Shown: positions 45,101 to 60,100, counted from the stretch's first letter. The stretch is DNA of 64,000 bases from Litomosoides sigmodontis (GCA_963070105.1 OY718804.1:5975317-6039316), one strand, 5' to 3'. The notes: a model not told the origin generated them from the letters alone. Program-made: numbers and translations.

Positions 45101-48100
45101 CACCAAGCAGTCCTCACTGATCGGCGATGATGACTGAAAGCAAATTAGTTCGTTCGTGCTACTTTCAAAATTTTAAATTTGATTTTAACTAGCTATAGCA
45201 AAGTTTATTTTTACCCTCAATATAGCTTGGTTGAAGAAAATGGAGTAGTAAAGGAAAGAAATAAGCCATATATCACACAACCAAGCGATGCTATCTCAAT
45301 GGCAACTAGTGATGCTTTACATAAGCAATGCAAAAGTTACTTGACGAGGTGATCGCCTGATATACGTCGGACTGTACCCGTTAGTTTGGTTTACTATCGA
45401 ACCGTACGATGAATAACTGAAATAGGCATTGGGAAAAGAAGAAAAAAAGATTGTAACGAAAAATCAAGCTACGAAAAAAAGGTTTGCATTAAAAGTTTGA
45501 ATCGTTAAAGATAACAAGTCGTTAATTAGTATAATTAATTAGAGTATTTAAACAATGTTTATTACACATGCGTACATCTCAGTTCAGATGTTTTCTACAA
45601 GAATTATTGGAGTTCTGTTGTTGGAATATGGCATTCACGAAATAAACAACTCTATCTGCATGAATGACAGGATACTGGAAGTGGACTTACCTAGCAAGAG
45701 ATGACCGAGGAGATACGCCATTTTGTAATTTACCATTGGACACAGTACGCGGTGAATGACCACGAAGCGGTGATCCGCTAACCGAACCATTTGGTACAAA
45801 TCGATTAACGGTCGAACCGCTAGCAAAACCGTTTGAGACGGATGTATTTGATGTGCTGCTATTAGTGTTTTTACGACACACACTTTGATGACCGTTAGCG
45901 CCACTCAAACGATGAACTGTTGCAGCAGCAAGAGCTGTAGTACTTGTAGACGATCCACCAGCCTGCCAACAATAATGAATTTCAAAATCGGTCTTTCCCT
46001 CGAATCAACAATTAAATAATGGAATATCGATAATTAACGAATAAAGAGGAAAAAAAATTCTTAGATACTTCTGAGACCATCCAATGCGGAAGGATTTTTG
46101 CCTTCTCTTGTTCCTTCCCAAACAACAGATTTTCACAAAAAAAATTTAAGTTCCTTTAATCCCTAAAATGTTCATGGTGTGAATTTAATTAATGCTGTTA
46201 TCTATGTCTCTTCGTCCCACTCTTCTTTACCAATCCATCTATATCTACGGGAAACGAAATGGCGCAGTAATGCGTCGATACCACCATTTCTACTTCAAAT
46301 CGTTGTTCGAAATCACACCCGTTTGATACACATCCATAGCGACAGTAATGCACAAACGCACAGAAATACGGAATTGAAACCCTAACCGATCGATATTATT
46401 TAAAAGATTGGAAGCTCAATAAAATAAGAAAAAAAATTCTCCCAATAATTGATTGCTCATTTCACAGTTCACTTACTGAACGTTTAAATTTATACTTCTA
46501 CGTTTTAGTTATTATTTTTAATTTGCGCACTCTTTATCATATTTTCCTAAATGGAAGATTTTAAATTTTAAAAGCAAGCAAATTGCAAAAGCTGTCTCGT
46601 TATGTACCACCACATGATACAAACATATTAAACTGACTGAAATATACAAAATTAGCGATATCAGAGGACCGCACTTCCTAACATATCTACTACTTTAACT
46701 TCTTTAATTTGTGTTTAAAATGAATGAAATGAAAACAGACTAATTGCGCCCTTCCATTAGTAAGCATGACAGCACTGCTAGATCGCCAGCAATCTTCATC
46801 GATACCGAACGTTGTCTCACGATGTTTACTGTTCGGTTGTAGAGTTGCTGAACTTCCCGGCAGAGCGGTAACCACTCGTGACGTTGTGGCTTTTTCTTGT
46901 AAGCGTGTGGATGGATTCTGCTGTGCGCCGGATGAACGGCATACAGATGAGCTCGGAACACTTTCACTGAAAACCAATCCGACAATTCCACTTTATTTGA
47001 ACAAACTCTCATCAAAAGGTAAAGCTAACACTTTCTTGTTCAAGCATTCTCAAACTTTTCAGCGCTCTTTCCTTCATGTATTTCAGTTTAGGCATTTGCT
47101 GAGATGAAAGCCGTCAGTCATGTCGCAGTTGCTTAGAGTTGCAAGAGAGAAAATTATCGCACACCACCTTTAGCTACTGATAATTTCGGAGTGATAATGA
47201 GAATGGAATCTATTTTACACCACCGAAATGTGTCCACTACGGTCATTCCTTTCAAGTATTACCTTTCAAGTGAATTAAAACAATCCCCAATTAAGAAATA
47301 TGTATGCGATGTTTTTGATCATAAATGCAAATTTGTCCGTTCATTACAGCAAGACAGAAATGAGAACTTTTTGTTTTCAAAATTGTTATGGAATAAAAAG
47401 GTTGAAAATCGGATTTCATTAATTTAATTCCTAAATTTTACTTGCAAAAATCACTGATGCATCTCTGCACTAAAAATAGCACTTTTCAAGACCAATCATG
47501 ACATTTCTGGGTAGTCCAGGGAGGATATAAAGCTAATGCGATGAATCTTTCGGCAGTGCGATTAACAAAATTTCGGACTAATGGATAGATACAAAGGAAA
47601 AACTTGATAATACTGTTTCAAAGATAACAGTAATTAGCCATTTTGATAGCATTCCAAAGTTAACTTTGAAATTGCACTGCAAGACTGGGTCGGTTTTAAC
47701 TATTTACTTTGTTCGCTTATTACTTACTCAGAACTGATAATTCATTTACAGCAATCATTCACTCTTTCCAGATACTCTCATTTTGACACTATTATTATTC
47801 CTCACTTTTTTTGTACTAATAGCAGATAAGATGGATGGATGATGTGAGAAAGGAGTGAAATGAAATGAAATGATAAGTGGCGATAGAAGCGAATGATAAA
47901 CCATCCATCTGCTTTAATCATCACATCAATCTACGGCATTCGTACTCCGTCGAGCAACAACAATAAGCTTCTCACTCAGAAATATCTAAATTTAAATATT
48001 ACTTTTTCCCAGAAAGCATATGATTAAGTGAAATTGTGAAGTGAAGCAGACATTTTACAAGGAAACTACCCTACAAAACTATGCAAATCATTTCTTCAGC

Positions 48101-51073
48101 ATCAAAAAAAAGAAAAGTTGCTTTTTTAAAATGAAATTAGGAAGTTCACAAGAGAAGTAGGGGAATTGAACGTTTTGATGGCAAAATTCTACTCGAAAAA
48201 TATAAAAAATTAGTAATCGAAACGTTTCTTCCACTTCTAATACAAATGAACTACAAGAGCATGTAGTTTAAATTGAATCAGTTTTTTTTTTTTGAATTTC
48301 ATTGATAAAATTTACGACAGTAAAATACCAATCAAACTTTCTGACAACGACAAATGGTTTCTCTTGTTTTTTGTTTCGTTGAAATCATCTTTTATAAAAT
48401 ACCAGCGATTTTTCAAAAGAAATATGAAAATTATTGCTAGCAGTAAGTAAACATCATTTAAGTATGCCAATTGATTTGTCATGAAATAACAGCTTAAATC
48501 AGTTATGGATTAATTAAGCTTCGAGGAAGATAAAACTGAAAAACTAGCGGTTCGGCGTCAATTGATTAATTAAGCAAATAAAAGAAAACAAGAAAAAAGA
48601 GATACCGAAATCCGGCTACATCATTATATCTCGCGCCGTACAGATCGATCGCCCACAAACCAACGGCAAATTTCAGCATAGTGCAAGTACAGTGTAGCAG
48701 TTGAAGCGACGACGATGGGCAAAGGTGCGGAAGGCAAGATGCGGAGGAATGTGACAGATAAGCAACCCGTTAAAGTTTATGCTAACTTGCAGAAGGAACA
48801 GCAAGAGTGAGACTAATTCCAGAAAGATTTTTTTCTTCCTTCTGTCTCTCTCCCTCTCCCTCTCAGAGACTCCCATGTGTACCTCTAAACCTTCAAAGAG
48901 AATAATCAGCGCATGATGGCCTCTGAGGAGGAGGCGTTTTGTTATCATTTACGATTTCCATCCAATTCACTCACCGCTTCCTTCCTTCCTGCTGACCAAA
49001 ACTAACGAGCAGTGATGACTGCAAGCGTCCGACACCCCACACTCCATGTTATCCTCCTATCGCTTCCTCACACACTTTAATTACGCATACACACACACAC
49101 ACGCACACACGCACACACACACACACACACACAAGCATATATTATTCAGGCTTGATGTGTCAGCTATTTAATCAATGGCAAAATTTTGCAACGAAGGGAA
49201 GAGAGAATGTTGGAAGCCTAAGGACTGTTCCGTAATGCTTAATGGGCTTAGATCAAAGGTCATGGCTGAATATTCGTGAAAAAAATGAAAAATGCACTTG
49301 CATGCATGCATAAAAAATAACCGAGAGAGAGAGAGAGAGAGAGAGAGGAAAGATGGAATAAACGGATGTTTCAGGGCCAGTGTATTCTGAAGAATCTAGT
49401 TAATTAGACATCTAACTGCTCATTGAGTGTTCTATTCTACGACAGTCGTATTTTCAATTTCACTTTCACTTATTCCTCTCATTTTCATCAAATTTGCTTA
49501 ATAACTGAGTCTTTCACCTGTTCTGACGAAAAGAATTGAAAAGTGAAAAATGCTGAAAGGAGCAATTGTCACTCGCTCGTTTAGACTGAATTTTTTTATA
49601 GTTGAAGAGTGACAAGTTAGTGTTATAGTTTTGCAAAAGCAGCTAAGTAGCTATTATAAATGCAAAATTAGAAATATGAAGAAGGAGACAGGCGCAATGG
49701 GAATTTAAATAACGGAACTTTTCCAAAGGAAAATATGTTTATTTGAATTAGTGCTGCGTAAAATATAACCAACGAATTTAATTATAATCGGGATGATCAT
49801 TAACGAGAGATATATTAATTAAAATTTTTAGCTAACGAATTTTGCTGCTTCAGCTTCGACCAACAGGTGCTGATCATGTTGTAACACTCATTAATATTAC
49901 GTATATATTTTTGCTCAAATGAAAATTACACAAGAGAGAGAGAGAGAGGGAGGGAGAATATATATGAAATATAATTTACAGTAATAAATAAAACTGATAA
50001 ATTGTTTCGTATTTCTGTCCCGGAAGTCTTAGCCTGGGAGAGGAAGGAATGCAAACATTTGTACAGAAATAATAATTTATGAAAATTTGGTAGCATAAAA
50101 CATGTTTAATTATTTAATATCATCTAAGATTTTTTCCATAGAGAGCTCTTTAATATTTTTAATTTTGATTTATTGATAAAATATTTCTTTGTTTAATTCC
50201 GTGATAGATGGGATACTTCATGAGGTCTGTCAATATAAGTTTGATGTGAATTATGACAGTAATAGTGATAGTAATGATAATGATAGCGATAAGAATGGAA
50301 TGAAACAGAAAAACTTCATCGATTGGGAAGTAGGAACATTTTTTAAATCTCTTTTGTTGAATATTTCATGAAATTAATGAGCCAATTCCTCAAGTCTTAC
50401 AACTAGGCCCCAATTTACTCTTCTTATTGGACAATGAACTTGTCCTGCGACAATCATTCCTCTGGGGCATCCTCCACCAACCACACACTATGGCAATCGA
50501 TCAAACCTTCACATTCAAGAATTTTATAATAAAAAAGAGACTTGTAGGCGCATCTTGCACCTCTTAGCCTTGATTACCGAAGGCAATCTTTCCGGGACTT
50601 ATTCCTTCCACGTTTAGCAGTTATGTTAATTTTTCTTCTCGCGCATTGTTTTTACTCCACATAGTTTAAAGAGAACGACCGGTTTTGTAAAAAATCTTTT
50701 GTCATCAAAAAAAAAATTGATGGTCGAAAAAAGCGGTCTTGTTTGTTGTTATCTCTTTATGGCACTGAAATCTTGTTGAACCGTTCACAACAGACACTTA
50801 GCGCCCCAGAAATACTTCCTCTCATCTTCTCACGCATTTTCCGCCCTTCTCCAATGCTTCACATATATCCTTCAGATCTCCAGTATCAAAGAAAATAATA
50901 AAGTTTATCAATAATGATAATAATGGTATGAGTGTATATTTTGTTCGCGAATATTTGCTTTCAGATGCGCTCGAAAACAAAAAAAAAAACCTTGCAAAGC
51001 AATCAATTTAGCCTTTCCAAGGTTAACAACTGATCGTACTTACAGATTAAATTACGTTTAAAAATTTACTTTG

Positions 51074-51105
<32 letters not shown>

Positions 51106-54100
51106 CGAAGGAGAAAAAACTGAAAAAAATGAAATGGCTAAAGTGATAAAAAAAGTGTTTTTAGATGCTCAAACACTGAACAGAAACAGCGATAGTATGA
51201 AAGAATTACGAAGAATTTGAGGGGAAAAGACTGAAAAGTAAGAAAAGTTGAAAAAATTAATTATTAAAATTATTTGAATAGTAGAAAATGCGATGAATGA
51301 AAATGACATACTAAATTTGTGCTGGTAATGCTCGAAGGAAGAGCATCTCTCCGCGTCGTGAAGTTTGCCGACGAGGTAGGAAGGAAGACAGGGGTCAGTT
51401 ATAAACAGTCCTAAATGATAGCGACAAATGAGGACGGTAATTAGAAGGAGGAGGAGGAGGACAGTGTGAGGGGAGGCTTGTGGAAACGGTGAATTTCGGC
51501 GCTCTTCCTCTCTCTAACACAACACATTAAATTATAATACAGAAATTATTCCCTGCATAACCTAAAAATTCCATTTGATGACCTCCTCTTCCATACCTTT
51601 TCATCTTAATGGACACAGAAACCATTTCTGTTTCCCTCTTATACCACTGCCACTTGAAATTAACTCTAATTTTCCACATTTCATCCTCATAAGTCGATCA
51701 TTGCAAGTACTTTTCGATTGAAACTGTAATTAGCAACCTTTGAGGTAGTAGTGAATTTATGTAGCTAAACTGTAATGACAGTACTATTTAGGATGGAATA
51801 GAATACGTGATGATTAACACTTTCGAATGGCAATATTTGGAGTAAAATTGATTAAACTGCCTTTTGTTTGTGGAGTTTTGTGAAAAAAAGGAGTCAATCT
51901 GCTGTAAAAGTGCAGTGAGTGGAGGAAGTATTGCTGCTGCGATCGGACAACAAGTAGAAGTGGAACTTACAACAACCTTCAGAATGGTCTCATTTAACAT
52001 TGATGACATGACATCCCAGAGGATAATTAATTGTTTAAATTTTATTCTTAAAGATAGAGCTCAACAATGCAGGGGAAACTCTTCTTCTTATGCTCTCAGA
52101 AAACTGACACTGAAAAATGGCTTTTTTTTTTACTGAAATTAAATGTGTTCGAGGTGACCTATGCGTATATTTGAGCAGAAGTAAATCATTGAGTAGCACA
52201 ATTATTATGACGGAATTTAGCCGCACAAATGAATTTTAATTTCATTTGAAAAAAGAAAGGTTTAAGATGAAATAATATCATTTGCATCAATTTCTATCAA
52301 ATTGAAAATGGAAATTGAGAGAAATGGAAGATGAGGAAAACGGTTAAAATTATGAAAGTCATTTAATATTAGCAACCTGAAATAGCTATCGGTCGCTGCC
52401 TCTTTAGGTTTTGAGAAAAGATGCCAATCATATCATCCAAAATTTGAAGAAGTGATGGAAGAGAAGAGAAATGATAAGTGAAAGATTTGAAAGGAAGTAG
52501 AAATTTGTTAAATGTTTTGGACTGATCGACGTAAACTTCAAGAAAGGGGTAGGGTGAATGAGCTGATGGAATGAATGCCTTCAGTTTTACAATCGCGTGA
52601 TTATAACACATTTTGAAATGCGTTATAATCACGAAATTTTTGAAAATTTTCGTCCAAAAAATAATTGCGGAAAAAAGATGTCACAAGTGGTGACACTTCA
52701 AAAGGAAAGTTCTTGCAGAAATCATTCGAGGAATTTGTTACAAAATGTTAAAACATTTAAAGAGAAAAGGAAAGATTCTAAAAGCTGTAAGAAATGAAAG
52801 TACAACCTTTGCAAAAACATGGAGATACCTAAAAATGTTACAAATACTTAAATTTATGATAAGTTGCTGAATACTTGAAAACTAGAAAATAAGAAGATTC
52901 CTTATTGTCTTATAATGAATGCACGGATAACGATGTGAGGAAAATAAAATAAAATAGTAAGAGAGTCTCGACGGTCTCCGATTTTCAAAAAGACTTGTTA
53001 CACATTTCCCCTATCGAATAACGATCCTGTCGTAGGTAAGATTTGAAAAAAAAGGGACAAGGCCACAATAAAGTTATTATTTACAAAAACGTTTTGATTA
53101 TTTTCAAATCACATCATCGTGTTATGAGCTGATAAATCTTCCTTACTCAAGATTATATTATCGTAATGCTTGGATGAATCACTGATGGACATGTAAGTGT
53201 TAAATTCGTTATGGTTCGATAATTCCGACAGTATTTGTTCGATTGCAAATTTGAATTCTCTTAAAAGATGGGATGCAAAGCGATGAAATTAGCAATTAGT
53301 TTAGAACGAAAAGTGATCGGTTACGATGAAATGTTTGTAGTTTGTCGGAGAATCTTCACACAGCGATAACACTCTGTGATGATAACCAAGTGATATGAGC
53401 AAAAATTTTGAAATGAAGTGTTAGAAGGATTGCAGACTCTCGTCCACTCTGTAGTTTCAATGACCGTCTCGTTTGAATGTCCAACTGTAGGAATAGATGA
53501 AAGTAAGATAGGTTGGATGATGGAGGAGAAAAGACACTGTGCACACCTCATGGGGCAGCACATAATAAGGCCATGCGCAGTTAGAGAATTTTAGGAATTA
53601 AACGTCATTTTGACAACGAAATTTGCTTTCGAACTGATCTTCAATGACACTTACTCTTTTCTATATTAGCAGTGAAAAAGTATTATGAAAGGTGATCGGC
53701 TAGGCTTCCAGACATTGAGGTTGTCAGAGATTATGCTAAGATCGCAAAAAATCAAAATTGAAGTTTAAAACGGAAGAGGTAAAATTAAGGTTACTAAATA
53801 TTTCATTGTATTATTGCGTATTTTTATTTCATAAATCAATTTCTTCAATATTTAAACGAATCATTTCCTGTCCTTCTTTGCCATTATCAATTTGAAAAGA
53901 AAAACCTTCAAAATGATCACATAATTTTCGGTAGCTTTTTTCGGTAGTCGGTTTTTTCGCAAAATTTAATTATGAATATGTGAGACATCAGCGAGAGCAT
54001 GCAATCATAGCATCCTTAAAATATCTCTGTTTGCTATTTCTACGACAGAAAATTTAGTTATAGAAATCGACGAAGCAAACCAGTAAAGTAGAGCCTGATA

Positions 54101-57100
54101 AACGGAGAGAACATGCGGTCTTACGGCTCAATTCTCCGGAGACTATTCTGAAGTCATGCAAAGTATGATGCAGTGAGGAGGAAGCGGATAAATGCCTTAC
54201 GTATGGCGTGAATAATTAACTGGCTGACGTTAGAAGCGATAATGACAATGAGACTTACTAGTAATGCTACAAAAAAAGCGTAGAAAGCATGAAGAGGAAT
54301 AAAACAGAACCTTTGCTCGTTAGTGCTTGAGCTATCGACTTTGTTACTGTTATCACCACTGTTATCAACATCGTTCTCTTGCTCAGCAGTAACAGTATCA
54401 GACGATGTTTCAGGTCGTCGACACTTCGAAGTATCATCATTTGAAGCAGCTACCGATGACATCGGTATTAAAGTTGAGCGTGATGAGGCACAGTCAGTCG
54501 AGATCTGTTGTGGATTTTCAGACGTTGCGATAGATGATGTCGTAGCCGTCTCTGTTCCGGTAGTATTGGATGTTGTTGTGACGGAGGATGAGGATGGTGG
54601 TGAACCTCGAAGGCGTCCACCGAGCCATTTACGTAGACAAATTTGCGAACGGCTACAGTAAAATGAAATTATTACTTTAAAGGCAAAGCAAGAATAAAGA
54701 GCTCGAGAACTATTCGCGCTTTCCCTTACAAATAATCCCCGCATTCCGTGTGATCAAATGCGTTTCTCAGGACAGCTGCTACTGCGGGATGTGCGGGATC
54801 ATTCGCGCAAGAAGTGATAATCTCTACTTTCAAATGCAACTAGTTGAAATGCTAATCTGAGCATTGAAAAGGTTTTGCAAAAAGCAACATGCACGGTAAT
54901 TAGCTCGGTCAGTTCACTCTTAGTTAATTGCATCAGCTTTCTACGATATTAATTTTGTTACATTTAAAGAGACTTCTTCTGAATCTGTCTTACCTTAGGA
55001 AGCGATCAATCAAATTGAATGATGTGATAAAGCTCGAGCTTCCGTTGGAAAATTACGAAGGGAATGTATGCTGATTACGAATATCACTTTATCACTTCTC
55101 AATTATCACCCAGATGGGAAGATAAAGTAATATAATACCTCTTTTCATAAAAGCTGAATCCAAATTAAAGGAGCCATAAAATGGAATCCATATAATTTCT
55201 AACTTGAAATTAAGTTTAATTAGAGCGAAAAGGGGATAACGCAATACCAGAAAATGCGGGATGCAATAATCGGTGAAGTGATCCTGTGAGATGAAGCGTA
55301 ATCTCGGGAGCCTAATGAGTTACCACCGTTCACCGTGCCCTGCGACTCTCTGTTCGAATGCCTGGAAGAGTATTCATGAATGAACGAAGGATACACACGA
55401 ATGGATTTAGATGACTCGAAATGCGACAAGGATTTTTGACTATTTAAGTAAGTAAGTAAGGAAAGGATCGAAATGCTACGGCGTGTTGCTAAATGTTCAG
55501 ATAAATGAAAAGCCGATAGGTGAGAGTGGAAACCTTAAAAATGTGCGTTCGACACGAGCGCGCCTTCTCATCTCCTCCATACTTTGATATTCCGTTCGTC
55601 CACTGAAACAGCTAAGAGTAATTTGGTTGAAAGAATATCCCATCGCTATCACATCACTACCACTACCACTCAAAAGCTTTAATTAAATTAGAAACAATCC
55701 GTCTGTAAATTAATAGCTAAACTTTGCTTAAATCATACAGCTTGTTTTATTGAACTTAATAGCGCATTTGAAGAGTGTGGAAACTGCTCTATTCCGCCGC
55801 ACTCCAGCCGAACATATGTCTCAAAAATTTCCTCGAATTTCTGTTTAAAAAGACTTCTTAATGTCTGAAGGCTTGACGGAAGCACACTTTGATGGAATAA
55901 CAAAGATATGCTAAACATAATAAAATGTTATCCATTCGATTAGTGAAAGTGAAGGAGCGTAAAGTACACGTGAAAGTGAAACAACATAAGGTTTCAAATA
56001 ATCCAAACTCCCCTGCTATCACAGCAAACGATGCTATCGTTATAAATATTACGATTACTACAACGATCATTATCACTGGCAGCTATTATCATTAATTCTT
56101 TCGAAATGTTGTTGGAAATTGACTAGCAAAATGATAAGTGAGGATAAAAGGCATTATTAGCACGAAAACTGCGAATTTCTACCACTTTCGAGCTATCACG
56201 TTCCTCACCTAATTTTACCGGTAAAATTACTGCATCTTACTTATGGCAAACATTACCAATCAACTAACTGTTCAAATGAGAATGAAATCTCTGAAGTGAT
56301 AGAACCATCAGACATGTGAATCATTCATTACTTAATTCTAAATTCTCCATATCATATCATATAACACTTCAAAAGCATTCGGAAAGATCAAAAAAATCAC
56401 TTAAAATATTGCAAAGTGTCAACTAACTTTTCAATAATACCTAGCAAGTTTCGCCACGATTTCTGCATTTGTAAAGTAGCAAAGCGACCAGTAGAAACAG
56501 TAAGGAAACTTTCGCTAAATAAAATGTACAGACGCGACAAGTGCAGCAGCAACCTGAACGTTTGTTACGTTCAATTACTATCAATCGACAAAGCGATAGA
56601 TCTGAGGGCTAAGGAAGAAGAATTCAGCGCTGAAGGAAGTAAGTGCTGAAATACTGAAGAAACCAAAAAATTCGATTAAACGGAAACTTTGAAAGAATCG
56701 TATTTTCTTTGCGGAATAAATTAAAAATCTTATATTAACTGATGCACCAAAACGTGAAGGAAGAATTCGGAAAGTTGCATAAAAAAGAAGGGAAAAACGA
56801 TAGAAAACGTTAATAAAATTAAGCTCTAACCGGTTTTTGGACTTTTTTTTTTAAAAAAAACAATGCTAATGAGATGATGTAAAATGATTTTTGCATTAGG
56901 AAGCTCAAATGCTCTGTTACATGACGTTAGGGAAGGCCATGGAAGCGATCGGAACTTTCCAAGAGACTTAGCTATTAGCAAATTTGAAACCACTGATTTC
57001 GTGTGTTGCACAGAAGGAAGGGATGGTAGCCAAGAGAAGAGATTCAATCGAAGGATGAAAGGTGAAAGCGAAAGTATAAATCATTTTGGGACATCACGAT

Positions 57101-60100
57101 AAGATGGATCGGAAGAGTAAGTGATCGTTCATCTAAATTTTTTTACTAATTAAAAAGTATGACAGGAAGAAAGAACTAGCACAACGGATATCGTCTGAAT
57201 GTCAGGAAGAAATATTACCACAAATACACCAAATTATCAGCACAGTTTTGAGTAAAGCATCAGAAATCATCGATTTGTCGGGAAATTTGAAGAGGAAAGT
57301 GGGAAGCATCAAGTCTGATATGGCAGAGAATAAGCTTGAAAGTCAACAAAAGGCGCCGCTTTGAACAAGACAATCCTGTAAAAAGAGGAACATCGTCATC
57401 CCTTCCTTTACCGATGTTCCATTCGTTGAATATGTTTTGACAGTTCTTTTTTTCCTGCCAAATGCGACTTTTACTCTTTTCGTTTGTCGAGAAGAGAAGC
57501 AGAGAAGGAAAGAGCAAAATGACAAATTGAAAGGGAGTTATTACTACCACTGAAATGATAATTCATAATCGAACGTCATCATATTGTGATAATCTCACCA
57601 ACTCCTACACCCCCCCCCCCCACCCTCTCCTTCCCAAATTGTTTACGACAGTTACTTCTAATACAATGGGAAATTACAAGCCGTTTCTTAATTTTAATTT
57701 AAATTCAAAAAAATTAAATAAATACAGTGAATGATTAGAGCTATACTGGTTATGCGTGCTAACAAGAAACATCTGAAGTAATACTTCGATAATTTAAGAA
57801 TCACAGATTAGATATAAATATGATAAAATGCACTTCGCAAAAAAACGAAATTTCTCATTTAAATGAAAGTACCGATAGGTTAATTAGTTGTAAGTCAAAG
57901 CATTTGGAAAATATAACTGTAAATCACCAAAAGTGACTCTAACACTTCTCATAATGGTTGCACTCGAACGTGATAAGAGTAATCAACCAGTGGTATGTTC
58001 TAATCCAGATCACGCTGATAATTAGAAGGAAAGGAAAATAAGACTGAATTTTTTCTAGTTTAATGAAATATAAAACTCGAAATTAGCAAAAGAGAGAGAG
58101 AGAGTGAGAGAGGGAGGGAAGAAGAAGGAGATGGGGAGGGGATGTGTGCAAGAAATGATGAGCTGTCACATCCAGAAAAATGAAATCACGAGTTATTTGC
58201 TTAAATAGAAGAGATGAGAAGACGGTTTTGCAATGTACAATAGTGATGAAATTTCATCTCGCTACCTCACTAATACTTCTAACTGATCTTTGAACAAACA
58301 AGGCAGAAGAGGACTGATCGACGCACTTGTACAAACTCATCCCAACAGCTACCATTTAAATGAATGTAATTTAATTAACACATCATCTATCGAATACTTT
58401 CTACTACTACTACTACTGCAAATATCCATTGAAAGTTCCACATTGAAGACCTATGATATCAGTACAAAGGACGTGTAAAGTGGTCGGGAACTAACAGTCT
58501 TCACAATGACAAAAGTAAGACTGCGAATGGCTAGTAGGAGTAGAACACGAAGACAACCTCCACAACTAACCTATAGCGAAATCGACTTCCAATGCTAAAA
58601 AGTGATTTTGGTGGCGGTGCCGGTGGAGCAATAAGCCGGAAGAATGTGTGATGTTCAATGCAACTCTTCCATAGTGCTTTACAACTTTCCGGATTTTGGA
58701 TATTGAAAATGACCACTGTATCTTCTTCCATCTGCAGTTCATTTACGATTATTGCCATTGGATGATGACCTTTAGCAATCGTATGTGTTGATAAATATAG
58801 ATTGATTACCCTATTACTACGACCTTCCTCACAAATTCTCGCCCTCTCTCTCTCTCTCTCTTTGTTTAACTTGATCTTTTCTGCTTGAAAACAACTTTCC
58901 AATAAATGTTCTCGAATATTTTCGCTCTACATCACCTCTCACACTTTTGTCTGTCTCCCACTAATTAATTAATTACTGAATTCTAAGTGTCTTAAACTTG
59001 TCATTTCTCTTCTTCTCTCAAATAGAACTGCACACTTACACTATCATTTTTAATTGTTCGCATATGTATACTAAACAGCTTCTTCTTAAATGATAACTTC
59101 ATAATGGCCGACCACGGATAGATCGCTTCACGGCGATTACATCGTACAAGCACCACACCGTTGTTGCTTACACCAACTCCGATCACTGCACCATTGCTTT
59201 CCTATACGAATATTTATTTAAAATTAATGAAAGTTGCGGAATGAATTTCAACAAGAGCTATCATCCATCTCAAACATAACTATTCAATAGCTACTGGCTA
59301 TTTATCTAACGATCACAAGTCATTTGATTTAACTTACTAATTAATACACAAGATTTTACACAATTCGAATGACAACCTTAGCTTGATAGAGATCGACACC
59401 ATATAGTTCGAGATCTTTGGCATGCTTTAAAAAATTAGATTCTGCTTCAGCTGGACTTTGTCCTTTGCGAAGTTTATGTAATTCGATTATATGCTTAATC
59501 AGGGTAGCACTTTGTTCAGGTACAAATTTGAATTCGTTAAGATACGCAGTACCATGCTCCTCCTCACTGTAGTCGCCAAATTCTGCTGCAAATCAAACTT
59601 CTATTTGTTTGTAAACCAGAAAATTTCGCACATTTTAAATAATGGTAGGAATAGGTTTTCCAGATTATACTAAAATATACTCACCTAACAAAGCAGATTT
59701 AAAATATGACGAGATATGCAAGAGATTAGACTGAAACTAAGATAAAGCATACATTGAGCAGCGAAGCTGGCAAGCGTTGCAGCAGTGCTCTCAGGACAGA
59801 TCAGCCGTCCCTCCAACAGGTCTTTTTTGAGCTGAAGAAAGACGTGATACCTGCAAAGAAAAACATTAGCCTAGAAGGAATAGAAATACTGTTAAGCGAG
59901 GACACCTTTTCGTACAAGACGTGATCGCGGAAATAACATCATCATTTGTTAGCAGTTTAATTTGTTTCATTGATTAAAAAAAAGGCAAAGTTTGCTTTTA
60001 AAATATCCTTCACCTACACCCGGTTCACCTGTACTTGTGGTAAGGAGTAAATAAAACCTTGTGTATTCTTCCATTAACTTTGACGGATCACTAACATAAA

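Larger units (their letters stand above)
46967..54310. other. Large ptp-1 intron (7.3 kb)
   Basis: Between the probable linker exon and the first S-rich exon before the PDZ domain. No conserved coding exon is recognised on either strand. It is unusually rich in microsatellites, most of them GA or CA on the plus strand, and holds a 38-base hairpin. Small or rapidly evolving linker exons of ptp-1 could be missed here. Confidence 0.5.

Noticed and set aside
51741..51765. let-7-like seed TGAGGTAGTAG on the plus strand
   Set aside because: Eleven bases match the family start, but neither flank offers a complementary arm that would form a pre-miRNA hairpin, and the rest differs from known members.
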